Shown here piece by piece: positions 8,900 to 17,722 of a stretch of 64,000 bases of DNA (the stretch's first letter is position 1; each line of letters begins with the position of its first letter). The stretch is from an uncultured Pseudomonadota bacterium (GTDB taxonomy: Bacteria; Bdellovibrionota_B; Oligoflexia; Oligoflexales; CAIYRB01). Under the pieces are notes generated by a model that was not told where the DNA came from, did not search any database, and saw nothing but the letters and a program-made list of their open reading frames with translations. The stretch lies in NCBI GenBank assembly GCA_903915625.1, contig CAIWTN010000015.1, positions 1 through 64,000 on the forward strand, written 5' to 3'. The translations under genes were made by a program, and so were the position numbers.

Positions 8900-8916
8900 G
8901 CAAGGCCTCGCCTTGC
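8900..8916 (+). terminator. Hairpin after the HTH gene
   Basis: GCAAGGCCTCGCCTTGC: perfect 7-base arms around a 3-base loop, 66 bases after the stop at 8834. It is followed by the T-rich CTCTATTTATAATTTT. A plausible intrinsic terminator, though the T-run is interrupted. Confidence 0.6.
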
Positions 8917-9004
8917 CTCTATTTATAATTTTAATTTCAGAAAGCTAAACTGCTGCCGATAACTTGGGTGGGATAAGGGTGTTGAGGTAGTTTAGGGACA
9001 CTAT

Positions 9005-10012
9005 ATGAACTTAAAGAAGCAAAATCTTTCCTTGTTAGGGGCACTGATAGCAGCCTTTTGCTGCGCCGTAGCTGGGCGGGCTGTCGCGCAATCGACCCCC
9101 GAGGAGCCCGACGCCATGAGCGCACCTGCGCCTATAGCTGAGCCCGCGGTCGAAGCCGCCCCAGAGCCAAGTGCTGCTGGCGCATCCCAAAAAGACAAAA
9201 AGGTGAATGATGTAGAGGCCGACTTCCCGCCGGTTCCAGATACACCAGGCATCCGCAAAACATTCTCGAAGAGCGAATTCGCCAAGATCTGCGCTCAGGT
9301 CGAAGGCAAACTGATTGCCTATTATGACGATATATACCGCGTCGAGCAGTGCCACAGACGTCAGCTTCGCGATAATAAAACAGTCTATAACCTGCAGCGC
9401 GAAGGTCACCGCGTGCAAGACGTAGACAGTGATGTGATTGCAGCTCTGCCAGAGGGTGAGCCGGTAGACGAGGCTATCACGCTAAAAAATGCGCGTGGCT
9501 GCAATAAACTCAATGGAACTTATGTGACTTATTCTAACGTAGACGTCTATTACGTCGAACATTGTAAGAAGCGCATCTTCCCTGACTGGATGACTTACAT
9601 CAAGCACCGCGAGCGCAGGCATGACAAGAAAGGCGAAATACTTTCACTTAGCTGGATTGAATTCGACCGATTGCCAGCAGGCCCACCAATCCGCTCGATA
9701 GTCGACGATATGTTTGCGAAGATGCTGTCAGGTGAGGCAGGGGTTGAAGTCATCCCTGTCGACGAGGCGTGCGCTGGCTTGGAAGGTAAAATTTCCTCTT
9801 ATTATTCCTATCTTTACCGCGTAGAAAAATGCCGCAAACGTGAGATCACCTCGCCAGAGCTATTCCTAAAGAAAGCGGGAGTAAATAAAATCGCTATCTA
9901 CGAGATGAGCAGCGAGCAGTGGTTATCCCTTCCGAATGGGGCACCGATCTCGACTAAGCCCGACGTGGCCCCACAAGCTCCGATCGAATATAAGCCTAAG
10001 TGGCGTAAATAA
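9005..10012 (+). CDS. Exported protein with three Cys-pair repeats
   Basis: 335 residues. A signal peptide (MNLKKQNLSLLGALIAAF, cleavage likely after AVAQ) is followed by an acidic Ala/Pro-rich spacer. Then come three tandem repeats of about 70-80 residues. Each opens with a Cys, then a Gly-containing tyrosine-rich strand, then a second Cys, spaced 19, 20 and 19 residues: C..VEGKLIAYYDDIYRVEQC, C..LNGTYVTYSNVDVYYVEHC, C..LEGKISSYYSYLYRVEKC. Each closes with LP.G.P(V/I). The spacing suggests one disulphide per repeat in the periplasm or outside. I do not recognise the family. The start has AGGGA eight bases upstream. Confidence 0.75.
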   Translation: MNLKKQNLSLLGALIAAFCCAVAGRAVAQSTPEEPDAMSAPAPIAEPAVEAAPEPSAAGASQKDKKVNDVEADFPPVPDTPGIRKTFSKSEFAKICAQVEGKLIAYYDDIYRVEQCHRRQLRDNKTVYNLQREGHRVQDVDSDVIAALPEGEPVDEAITLKNARGCNKLNGTYVTYSNVDVYYVEHCKKRIFPDWMTYIKHRERRHDKKGEILSLSWIEFDRLPAGPPIRSIVDDMFAKMLSGEAGVEVIPVDEACAGLEGKISSYYSYLYRVEKCRKREITSPELFLKKAGVNKIAIYEMSSEQWLSLPNGAPISTKPDVAPQAPIEYKPKWRK

Positions 10013-10242
10013 TTACTCGCGCGCCTAGCAATCCGTAAATCTGGGTAGCCAAATCGCATCGCTTCCGCACGGGTGTCAAATCTGTTTACACCCCAAGCAT
10101 CCCCATCAAAATAAAATTATTCAATTTAACCTGAACGTTAGGTTTTAGGACCGGCTTGGCCCGTGACTTGCTCATTGGGTCTACAGGACGGCCAGAAGTG
10201 GTCGCCCAGTCCTGCTCCCCGCTGTTGCTGAGTTTCTTTTAC

Positions 10243-10258
10243 GCCTGACTGGTCAGGC
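10243..10258. repeat. Inverted repeat GCCTGAC-TG-GTCAGGC
   Basis: Perfect 7-base arms around two bases, in the stretch between the Cys-repeat gene (ends 10012) and the basic membrane protein. As RNA it would fold as a 6-base stem with a CTGG loop. It lacks a T-run on the plus strand; on the minus strand it is followed by AAAAGAAA, so it is not a normal terminator. It may be an operator for the following gene. An imperfect palindrome, AACCTGAACGTTAGGTT, lies about 110 bases upstream. Otherwise I see nothing in 10013-10420. Confidence 0.4.
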
Positions 10259-10420
10259 CTTTACCCGTGGATGCCGAAAGTTATGTCGAGTCAAAAGCCA
10301 ACGCACGCCATTAAGCAATTCAAGGTCAAGACTAAGTCGAAGTCCTTGTTTGGAATAAGTAAATGGTTCCGCCTGCCGGTCAAAAATGCTGCCTCCCCGC
10401 TGTTTAAAGGAAACAAGATC

Positions 10421-10798
10421 ATGAAGCCCAAGTCTCGCCGTTCATTCAAAGCCCTAATGATCGCCCTAGTGATTTCACTAGGCGGGGGCTATGCCGTTTA
10501 CCGCAATATGTTCATGCCAAAAGTTCAAGTTCAGCATGTCGCGAGACAATGGTTGGATAACTCGGCCGGTAAAACCACCCAAGTATCCTCCTACCGTAAG
10601 CCTATAAGAACAGCTTACCGGGCAAAACATAGTCGCTCCAGCCGCATCATGGGCTGCCATATTCCAAGACATCATAAGGCAACGAAGCATCAATTAGCCA
10701 AGCATTCTAAGAAGCACAAAGGCAAAAAACATCGCCTAGCTCACAGAAGCTCACGTCGAGCCCACATGCACCAAACGGCCTACCGCGCATCTAACTGA
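10421..10798 (+). CDS. Small basic membrane-anchored protein
   Basis: 125 residues from the ATG at 10421, chosen because AAAGGA lies about nine bases upstream. The frame is open back to an ATG at 10271 (175 residues), which lacks a ribosome site. One membrane helix near the N-terminus (ALMIALVISLGGGYAVY) is followed by a strongly basic tail rich in His, Lys, Ser and Arg (for example HSKKHKGKKHRLAHRSSRR). No domain is recognised. The tail could bind nucleic acid, phosphate polymers or acidic cell-surface polymer; this is a guess. It sits alone between the Cys-repeat gene and yhbY. Confidence 0.6.
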   Translation: MKPKSRRSFKALMIALVISLGGGYAVYRNMFMPKVQVQHVARQWLDNSAGKTTQVSSYRKPIRTAYRAKHSRSSRIMGCHIPRHHKATKHQLAKHSKKHKGKKHRLAHRSSRRAHMHQTAYRASN

Positions 10799-10900
10799 TA
10801 TTCGATGCCAAGTGATTTGAACAATGAGGCTCGCCACCGGGCCTCGCACTTTGAAGTGTCCTTGACAAAGACTTCTGCTCCGTACTACTAAGGCCGCCTT

Positions 10901-11200
10901 ATGAATTTAACACGTAAACAAGTTTGCCACTTACGCGGTCTTGCTCACCACCTCAGCCCTGTCGTCCAGATGGGTAAGGCCGGCTACTCGCCGAGCCTGA
11001 TTAGCGAGGTGAACAGAAACCTCACCGCTCACGAACTGATCAAGGTTCGACTGAGCGCTGATGATGCAAGTGAATTTAACAACTTAGCCGAGGAATTGGC
11101 CGGTGAGACGCAAGCCTCTCTAGTCCAAACCATAGGCCGCATTGCGGTGCTTTACCGCCGCGGCGAAGGCGACAAGATCAAAATCAAATTCAAACACTGA
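10901..11200 (+). CDS. yhbY: YhbY/CRM-domain RNA-binding protein
   Basis: 99 residues, a stand-alone CRM (CRS1-YhbY) domain. Visible signatures are LRGLAHHLSPVVQMGKAGYSPSLI, including the GKxG-type turn, then LTAHELIKVRL and the closing strand GRIAVLYRR. YhbY-type proteins associate with pre-50S ribosomal particles. AAGG lies eight bases before the ATG. It converges tail to tail with the proline dehydrogenase gene, three bases away. Confidence 0.92.
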   Translation: MNLTRKQVCHLRGLAHHLSPVVQMGKAGYSPSLISEVNRNLTAHELIKVRLSADDASEFNNLAEELAGETQASLVQTIGRIAVLYRRGEGDKIKIKFKH

Positions 11201-11203
11201 AGT

Positions 11204-12412
11204 CTATAGCCGCGCGCGGAGCTTTCTAGCCCGCCTGCGGAGCTCAGCATCAATCAGCTGCAGTTCTCGGCCAGCTTGGCCAGCGACTGCGCTGTTTTCT
11301 TCTGCCCGGCGCACTAAGTAGGGTAGCACCGAGGCCACTGGGCCATAGGGCACATACTTAGACGTGTGGTAGCCATGAAACGCCAAGTTGTAGGTCAAAT
11401 TGTCGCTCATGCCCAGCAACTGCGACATTTCGATGCGCTCGTCATTGGCTTGTAGACCAGCCGCCTTCATCAGCTCGGTTAATCGACGCAGCGAGTCTTC
11501 GTTGTGGGTTCCCACAAAGAGCCCAAAATCGTCGATGTGCTTGATGCAAAACTCGACTGCAGCATCAAAAGCTGCATCAGTTGCCGCCTTGTTGACGTGA
11601 ATTGGACTGGGCAACCCCAGCTTGGACGCACGTAAGCGCTCCTTTTCCATATAAGCACCGCGCACCAGTTTCACACCAACTTTGAATCCCTGCGCTTGTG
11701 CCCGTTTGAACAACGAGTTCAAATAATCGAGGCGATCGGCACGGTACATCTGAACCGTATTATAAATGACCGGCTTCTGCCGATTGAACTCAAGCATCAT
11801 CGACTCAACCAGACGGTCGATTGCTACTTGTAGCCAAGTTTCCTCCGCGTCGATGAGCAGACGCCTACCGGCAGCCGCACTCGTCGCACACAGGTCTCGC
11901 ACTCGTTCTTCTACACGCGCCCATTCCTGCTGCTCGGACTCGCTAAGAGGTTCATCCGTGGAGGCTTTTGCCAGCAGGTCAAAGCGGGCCACGCCGGTCA
12001 TCTTAAAGACATTAAATGGCATCAAAGATGTCGACTTCGACTGGATGATGGCTCTTTTAGTTTCGGCCACTGCCGCCTCATAAGAAGCCTCATTACCTAG
12101 ACCCTCGACTGAATAATCGAGTACCGAGCGAACCTTGCTCTTGCCCAATTCACTGACTGTTTGGGCACAATCTTTAATCGTGATACCACCACAAAAGTGG
12201 TCAAAAACGGCAAGCCTCACGAGTGACGTAACGGGCAGGCGACGCGCCAAAGCCCAATCAATAAGGTGAGTGCCTGACTTGATCAGAAGGGGAAAATTGA
12301 ACGAGGTGAAGAGGGCCCTCGCCTTAAGCAAAGTGGCCGTTGAAAGCGATTTGAACGCCACTTCGGTATTAGAAAAATCGATGGGTAAATCGACAGATGA
12401 TTCTTTGTGCAC
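11204..12412 (-). CDS. Proline dehydrogenase, single-domain
   Basis: About 402 residues, using a GTG start at 12412 with AGAGG seven bases upstream. The open frame runs on to an ATG at 12577, but that start has no ribosome site and adds an unconserved Cys-containing extension. It is an FAD enzyme that oxidises proline to pyrroline-5-carboxylate and passes electrons to quinones. Family motifs: LLIDAEETWLQ, YNTVQMYRADRL, GVKLVRGAYMEKER, VGTHNEDS and the terminal YVPYGPVASVLPYLVRRAEEN. The P5C dehydrogenase half of bifunctional PutA is absent, so a separate enzyme must exist elsewhere. It is divergent from the lipoprotein at 12589. Confidence 0.9.
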   Translation of the reverse strand: MHKESSVDLPIDFSNTEVAFKSLSTATLLKARALFTSFNFPLLIKSGTHLIDWALARRLPVTSLVRLAVFDHFCGGITIKDCAQTVSELGKSKVRSVLDYSVEGLGNEASYEAAVAETKRAIIQSKSTSLMPFNVFKMTGVARFDLLAKASTDEPLSESEQQEWARVEERVRDLCATSAAAGRRLLIDAEETWLQVAIDRLVESMMLEFNRQKPVIYNTVQMYRADRLDYLNSLFKRAQAQGFKVGVKLVRGAYMEKERLRASKLGLPSPIHVNKAATDAAFDAAVEFCIKHIDDFGLFVGTHNEDSLRRLTELMKAAGLQANDERIEMSQLLGMSDNLTYNLAFHGYHTSKYVPYGPVASVLPYLVRRAEENSAVAGQAGRELQLIDAELRRRARKLRARL

Positions 12413-12588
12413 AATTTGCCTCTCATAAGGGTACCAACCGTATATTAAAAGTGTATCAGCTTGCCCACTGCTTTCTCGAAGGTTCGAGATACTTGTAGAA
12501 AACTCAATGAAATTGATAGAATAGCGTGCAACAGCAGTTACACTTAGACACCCACAGTGCCAATTAATTTCAGCCATGAGGTAGGATC

Positions 12589-13260
12589 ATGCCTAGTCAG
12601 CGCGCGGCCAGAGTCTCCCGCTTAGTCACAATCCTGGGCAGCGTTATTAGCCTCGCTATGACCACTACAGGATGCACTTGGCTGAAAGGTAGCGAGGACC
12701 GCTGGGAGGCAACCAAACAAGCTGAGTCTGGCAAACCGCTGCAACCGGTCGCCGAATCAGAGATGGTGTTCATACTGCTTGAGCAAATATACGCCGACAA
12801 ACTAAACACACCGGACGCAAACCTGTTGCTCATCGAAGAAACGCTACCAGTCACCAAGAAGAAGTCGATGACCTTCCCACAAGATCAGGCCGCTATTGGG
12901 CGCTATTTAAAAGACGTCAACAAAATGTGCGTCACTAACTTTCTCAAATCAAATAAGACACGCCACAAAATCGATGTCTCAGGAGTACCGGGAAAACTAC
13001 AGGTCGCTAATATCAGCCGGATCAATCAATTGTTTAACGGCGGTGGGTGGGCGAACGTACAAAAGACGTTTCCACACGCACAAGCAATGATCAGCGTCTC
13101 ACGTGCTGGCACCTGCGCTGATCATAATGAAGCCATATTTTATCTCATGAGCACGAAGGCTGATGGCAGCGGCGAAGGTATGTTAGTTCACGCCAAGATT
13201 ACTGGCGGGAGATGGAGTGTCATACAAAAAGCTATCATCTCTCAAGCGGATGGACTTTAA
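12589..13260 (+). CDS. Lipoprotein of unknown function
   Basis: 223 residues. The leader ends in MTTTGC, a usable lipobox with Cys at about residue 29, so it is probably membrane-anchored outside the cytoplasm. GAGGTAGGATC before the ATG supplies a ribosome site. The mature part is mixed alpha/beta with one further Cys pair region (MCVTNF, AGTCADH). I recognise no domain. It is divergent from the proline dehydrogenase gene and convergent with the RDD gene. Confidence 0.65.
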   Translation: MPSQRAARVSRLVTILGSVISLAMTTTGCTWLKGSEDRWEATKQAESGKPLQPVAESEMVFILLEQIYADKLNTPDANLLLIEETLPVTKKKSMTFPQDQAAIGRYLKDVNKMCVTNFLKSNKTRHKIDVSGVPGKLQVANISRINQLFNGGGWANVQKTFPHAQAMISVSRAGTCADHNEAIFYLMSTKADGSGEGMLVHAKITGGRWSVIQKAIISQADGL

Positions 13261-13287
13261 GGATAATCGCTCTCTCTTGCTCCCAAT

Positions 13288-13815
13288 CTAGCGATCAGAA
13301 CGGTAGTCGATCACACAGGTAGCGCTCAAATGATCATGTAACGCCTGGCAGCGCCTGTTAAATAGCATCATTAAAAATCCGCCTCCTAGCAATGCTAGGC
13401 CAAGCAGCTTACCTATAATCTCGCGCATGAGAACCGCACCAAAAGACAACTGCGATCCCCAATCTGTTCTGATCACCTTCAAACCAACAATCCGCTTTCC
13501 TAGCGTCTGACCATTCACGCAAGTCGGCCATACAAAATATATGATGACGGGAATGATCTTAAGAATGACGCTTAGAATCACTAATCGCGTGGAGTGCCCA
13601 TAGGCCTCTAGTTGTTCGGTGTAGCGGGTAAAGGGAATACTGACTAGTAAATTCAATGGACCAAAAAAAGCTAGATCCAGCGTAATCGCATACCACCTCT
13701 GCACTACGCCAGCAGGACGATAAACGCTGAAGTCCTCGGCTACGCTTAATGGCGCCCGTGGCATTGGTCTAAACTTTAGCGGTGTTGTCGCGATTTGATG
13801 ACTAAATCTTCCCAC
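13288..13815 (-). CDS. RDD family membrane protein
   Basis: 175 residues. Features of the RDD family: an N-terminal R...D pair in RWYAITLDLAFFGPLN, then two to three membrane helices, the motif NGQTLGKRIVGLKVI and the closing RRCQALHDHLSATCVI. Members are inner membrane proteins; some have been linked to ion exchange, but no general function is established. It probably starts with GTG at 13815, overlapping the stop of the rhomboid gene by one base (TAGTG), so the two are translationally coupled. A later ATG (MPRAPLS) is possible. Confidence 0.8.
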   Translation of the reverse strand: MGRFSHQIATTPLKFRPMPRAPLSVAEDFSVYRPAGVVQRWYAITLDLAFFGPLNLLVSIPFTRYTEQLEAYGHSTRLVILSVILKIIPVIIYFVWPTCVNGQTLGKRIVGLKVIRTDWGSQLSFGAVLMREIIGKLLGLALLGGGFLMMLFNRRCQALHDHLSATCVIDYRSDR

Positions 13816-15473
13816 TATGCAGACCTCAACTCAATGTTACTTAACCAGGCCCCAAATCTTGCCGCCAACGGCGAATTTAAGTGCATTTTCAGATACGAGC
13901 TTGCCGATCTCATATTCGAGGTTGTATCTGCAAGCTGACTGATCAAATCTGCACAGTAACTTTCAACCTGCTCGTAGCTGGACGAGAGCGGATACTTCAT
14001 CAGGAACAGATCGTATAAACGTAAGGCTACCCATGGGTTCGCATGCGTCACCGAAAAGTTCGCTAAGGTCAAAATAGTTTTTTGACCAGCGTTTGCCAAA
14101 AACAATTGATAGGGAATCGTGACAGGAAGTCTTTCGACGAACTGACTAGCAAGAGCCACGTTACCAGCCCGAGTATTCATCGCACAAAACGTGGCTAAGT
14201 GATCACGCAGAAATTTACTGATCTGAGCCTTAATACTTGTTCCAAAGTGAACTGGATTCTGAGGAATCCACCGCAATGCGGCGGCACACCCTATTTCACG
14301 CACACGTAAATTCTCGGGGTTCCGCTCTAACATTCGGTTGGCAAACGCTAACTGCATTCCCAGACTGCGCATACCCTCTAACCGGCGCAAATCATCTAAT
14401 TCACCTTCATAAATAAAAGTCTTGGGTAACCGTCGCCAATTTACGATCGCAAGAGCGCCGAGCACTCCAGCCAGAAAGCCCGTCACATGCGCCATGTGCG
14501 CGACATTTGCCAGGCGAAGTCCGCTGAACCCGTTGTCAAGTCCCCCAGCTATATCTGCGAGTACAAAGAATAGCGGGAAGCAGTAGCGAACCTCGGCAAA
14601 GAATGACGAACCCAAATAAACCCGCCTGGGTAGCCAAACAAGAAAACGCATTCGACTATGAAAGAAGAAGACGTAAAACATCCCCATCATCGCACTCACG
14701 TTTGCAGAGGCTCCCATGGCAATCGTATCGTTTCCCGCGAAGAATTGAGTGTGAACAATCATCCCCAGGCTTCCACCAAGCAGAATAATTGCTAGATAAA
14801 GTAATCGATTAGTTCTCTGCTCTGCGTAAATGCCAAATATAAGAAAAGCCAGCAAGTTGCCTAACAAATGGCTTAAACTTCCATGACGGAGTTGCGACCA
14901 AGCTACCGAACCAAGATTAATATTCCCGCGCACTAAACACTGTGCGTTCAGACACATGCGGCGCAATTCTGCGAGATATCTCTGTTCAGCTTTCACATAA
15001 TTTGAGTAGGTTGAAAGCACTTTGACGGCCGGCGACCTAAACGGGTTTGCCGCCGAAAACGACCAGACCATCTCTTTGTATTTAAAACACAAAGGCGAGG
15101 CTCCACAGTGACTGAACCGATCACGCAGAGTACTCGCATGACCTTGTTCGTACCCGAGTCCCTCAAAATCTTTCTTGGATAATTCGGGGACGCCATCCCG
15201 AACCTTGGTTTTATGGGGGAAGCCAGTCCGAATCAGTACCGCATAGCGTTCGCATAGACTGGGCTTACCGTGTTTACCGAGGCAGTATTCGACAAAAAGT
15301 TTACGTGCTGCATCGCGCACACCAGTTTTTGCAGCGGCTGCGAAGATTCCATCAGTGATCTTCTGCTCAGAGCGGTCGACTACAAAAGCACCAATCCACA
15401 CAATCGCCAACATGAGCGTTACAATTGGCATGCGCCTAAGCTTGGTTCCTAAACCTAATGGCAGTATCAGCAT
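13815..15473 (-). CDS. Rhomboid-family intramembrane serine protease, extended
   Basis: 552 residues, about twice a minimal rhomboid. The start at MLILPLGLG is preceded by AAAGGA at six bases. The first helix is near residue 20. It is followed by a loop of about 150 residues containing spaced Cys pairs (CLGKHGKPSLC, CGASPLC, CLNAQC), likely disulphide-bonded outside the cytoplasm. The core has SHLLGN (oxyanion HxxxN), MGASANVSAMMG with the catalytic Ser in GAS, and HMAHVTGFLAG with the catalytic His, so it should be active. About 190 helical residues follow in the cytoplasm, perhaps TPR-like. It is coupled to the RDD gene. Substrates are unknown. Confidence 0.85.
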   Translation of the reverse strand: MLILPLGLGTKLRRMPIVTLMLAIVWIGAFVVDRSEQKITDGIFAAAAKTGVRDAARKLFVEYCLGKHGKPSLCERYAVLIRTGFPHKTKVRDGVPELSKKDFEGLGYEQGHASTLRDRFSHCGASPLCFKYKEMVWSFSAANPFRSPAVKVLSTYSNYVKAEQRYLAELRRMCLNAQCLVRGNINLGSVAWSQLRHGSLSHLLGNLLAFLIFGIYAEQRTNRLLYLAIILLGGSLGMIVHTQFFAGNDTIAMGASANVSAMMGMFYVFFFHSRMRFLVWLPRRVYLGSSFFAEVRYCFPLFFVLADIAGGLDNGFSGLRLANVAHMAHVTGFLAGVLGALAIVNWRRLPKTFIYEGELDDLRRLEGMRSLGMQLAFANRMLERNPENLRVREIGCAAALRWIPQNPVHFGTSIKAQISKFLRDHLATFCAMNTRAGNVALASQFVERLPVTIPYQLFLANAGQKTILTLANFSVTHANPWVALRLYDLFLMKYPLSSSYEQVESYCADLISQLADTTSNMRSASSYLKMHLNSPLAARFGAWLSNIELRSA

Positions 15474-15674
15474 GGGCGTCCTTTCTCTAACGGACACGCG
15501 CCTTCACTGCCTGCTTTCGGAGTTTTCCAAAAAGCCTTTAGGGGATTTTTGATTTATCGATATTTCATCTTTAGTTTCAATGACTTGTCATAAATCTCGC
15601 GTGCAGCTTTAGACTGCTGGCGCGCAAACTAGCGCCCATGCGCATCGAATCGACGGCTTATTCTGATTAACAGG

Positions 15675-16331
15675 TTACTCCCTAATGACCAGGCGGTCGG
15701 GAAGATGGTTCTGACCGGGAACAGCGGGCGGGAAATGCGGCGCGATGATTTGCCCACAGCGGGCAATGGCGGCACATAGCCCAGATCCCATTTGACGCTT
15801 TTTCAGCGCATTAATTAAAATTCCCACCACCTCTACCCAGGTTTCCTGCGGATACTTCGCTGCAATGGCCTGATCCGCCAGCACGACAGCTCGACGTTCT
15901 ACCATCGATACAAATAAGAGTATTCCAGTGGCTCTCTTGGTACGGCCGATACCCTCACGCAGAAACTCGGACTGCGCCCTTCGCCACACCTGTAGTTCAA
16001 GATCGGCAGTGGGCGTCAGTAAGCGAGTGAACAGAGCCAAACGACCAAGGCCCCAGCCCAACACAGTGAGAACCCCAAGTCCAAAGCTCATCTTGAGTAC
16101 CGATAGATCTAGGTGGAATTCGACGACAACCGCACTGGCGAAAAACCATAGTAACAATATGCAAATTGTAGCGACATGACTGGTCATCGTCGATTTGTGG
16201 ACGATCACAGGAACTATTTCACCATCTGTGGCACGCTCTACTTGCTGAATTACCGCGGTGATTTGTTCTAAATCGACCGGATGCAGCGTCTGTTTCAGCC
16301 AAGCCGGAATATCACTTTGGGTGTTCACCAT
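15675..16331 (-). CDS. TPM-domain membrane protein
   Basis: 218 residues. An N-terminal helix (DLEQITAVIQQVERATDGEIVPVIV) begins the TPM (DUF477) fold. The fold is interrupted by two membrane helices (ATICILLLWFFASAVVV and LGVLTVLGWGLGRLALF) and resumes with GILLFVSMVERRAVVLAD. This inserted-helix layout is seen in the smaller partner of YgcG-type proteins. It overlaps the end of the YgcG gene by seven bases. TPM proteins are envelope proteins implicated in turnover or quality control of membrane complexes; the precise role here is unknown. Confidence 0.8.
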   Translation of the reverse strand: MVNTQSDIPAWLKQTLHPVDLEQITAVIQQVERATDGEIVPVIVHKSTMTSHVATICILLLWFFASAVVVEFHLDLSVLKMSFGLGVLTVLGWGLGRLALFTRLLTPTADLELQVWRRAQSEFLREGIGRTKRATGILLFVSMVERRAVVLADQAIAAKYPQETWVEVVGILINALKKRQMGSGLCAAIARCGQIIAPHFPPAVPGQNHLPDRLVIRE

Positions 16332-17080
16332 TTGCCCGATGCGCCTCCACCAGAGAAACCGCCACCGCCGCCAGAAAATCCACCGCCGCCAGAAAATCCG
16401 CCGCCACCGCTAGAATAGCCACCGCCACCCCAGTAGATACCACTGGATCCGATGCGGCGACCACGCCCCATGCCCCCCGGACCGCTACCGCCACCGAAGT
16501 AGTGCCTGAGTACAAGGACAATCAGAACCAACATCACCAGCAAGAGGCTCGGTCCCCGCCTCTGACTTCGCTGCTCGGGCGCGATATCATCGAGTGAAAA
16601 TCCTGGGTCGGTGTGCTGTAAGATTGCGGCGACACCGGCGACTATACCCGTAGTAGGATCGCCAGACCTAAAATACGGGACCATGACTCGGTCGATGATG
16701 CGACGGGAGTGCGCATCGGTCAACTGTCCCTCCAGTCCTTGACCAACCTCAATCCGAATCGATCTGTCCGTGGCTGAGATTAGAAGCAGCACGCCGTTGT
16801 CTTTGGTACCAGTGCCGAGCTTCCACATGTCCGTAACTTTGATGCTCGCCTGCTCGATGGGAAGACCATGCAGCTGATCGACCGTCAGCACCACGACCTG
16901 ACTACCACCCTGGCTCCACAGTGAGCTTAGGGCGGAAGCGAGCTTCTGCGCGGTCACAGGGTCCATCAGACGGGCAGTATCCATCACAGGACTGGTTAGT
17001 GGCGGCGGCACAAACTCAGCCCGAGCTGCTGGAGCAGCCGCGAGCAACATGCCTGCCAAAATAAAAAGTAAGGCTCTCAA
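16325..17080 (-). CDS. YgcG-type TPM-domain exported protein
   Basis: 251 residues. Signal peptide (LLFILAGMLLAAAPAARA), then the TPM domain with PVMDTARLMDPVTAQKLASAL, VVVLTVDQLHG and NGVLLLISATDRSIRIEVGQGLEG. A single membrane helix (LLLVMLVLIVLVL) follows, then a glycine/serine-rich tail of about 45 residues with repeated SGGGG units, typical of YgcG. It starts with TTG overlapping the lemA stop. The three genes lemA-ygcG-TPM are tightly linked and recur together in many bacteria, which supports a shared envelope function. Confidence 0.88.
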   Translation of the reverse strand: MRALLFILAGMLLAAAPAARAEFVPPPLTSPVMDTARLMDPVTAQKLASALSSLWSQGGSQVVVLTVDQLHGLPIEQASIKVTDMWKLGTGTKDNGVLLLISATDRSIRIEVGQGLEGQLTDAHSRRIIDRVMVPYFRSGDPTTGIVAGVAAILQHTDPGFSLDDIAPEQRSQRRGPSLLLVMLVLIVLVLRHYFGGGSGPGGMGRGRRIGSSGIYWGGGGYSSGGGGFSGGGGFSGGGGGFSGGGASGKW

Positions 17081-17682
17081 AACTCTACCTTAGGCGCTGC
17101 CTCTACTGCCTTTTGCTCAGTCTCGGTTAACGCCCACTGAGGCATTTTTTCAAAGTGATAGAGCAAGGAGTTAGTCCAACTAGTCGGGGGCACTGTAATC
17201 AAATTATTGAAGTCCTTTATGGCCTCAATATGACGCTGCCTAGCAACGGTGATGCGGTTTTCGGATCCCTCTAGTTGAGCCTGCAGGTCACGAAAGTTTT
17301 CGTTGGCCTTAAGCTCGGGATAGCGCTCTGTCACTACCATCAGTTTGCCCAGAGCCTGACTGAGTTGGCCTTGCGCTGCCTGAAACTCCTGAAGTTGCGC
17401 CGGCGTCACTTTACTCGGGTCGATCGTAATCGCCGACGCCTTAGCTCGCGCCTCCGTCACCGCAGTCAAGGTCTCCTGCTCATGCGTGGCATATCCCTTC
17501 ACCACTTGCACAAGATTAGGGATGAGATCAGCTCGCCTCTTATACTGATTGGTTACTTCAGCAGTGGTCGCTTCCACATTATTTTTGGATTGGGGAATTT
17601 GTTGCCAGCCACAGCCGGTAAGCAGGATTGCAGCACCCAAAAGAGCCGTACCAATAGCCGCATCCAAAGAACGCTTAAACAT
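17077..17682 (-). CDS. lemA: LemA family lipoprotein
   Basis: 201 residues. The leader ends in the lipobox LLTGC (Cys at about 24). The LemA signature follows: QYKRRADLIPNLVQVVKGYATHEQETLTAVTEARAKA, then a helical bundle with YPELKANENFRDLQ and EGSENRITVARQRHIEAIKDFN. LemA proteins are membrane-anchored helical proteins of unclear function. A good ribosome site (GGAGG, six bases) precedes the ATG. It is the first of the lemA-ygcG-TPM genes and lies 40 bases after the Cys-rich lipoprotein gene. Confidence 0.92.
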   Translation of the reverse strand: MFKRSLDAAIGTALLGAAILLTGCGWQQIPQSKNNVEATTAEVTNQYKRRADLIPNLVQVVKGYATHEQETLTAVTEARAKASAITIDPSKVTPAQLQEFQAAQGQLSQALGKLMVVTERYPELKANENFRDLQAQLEGSENRITVARQRHIEAIKDFNNLITVPPTSWTNSLLYHFEKMPQWALTETEQKAVEAAPKVEF

Positions 17683-17722
17683 TTAATCCTCCGCGTCGTG
17701 ATCCCAAACGCAGAACTTACCA

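Noticed and set aside
10271..10420. Longer start for the basic membrane protein
   Set aside because: Open and basic, but without a ribosome site; the ATG at 10421 has AAAGGA and leaves a normal N-terminal membrane anchor. Kept as an alternative only.
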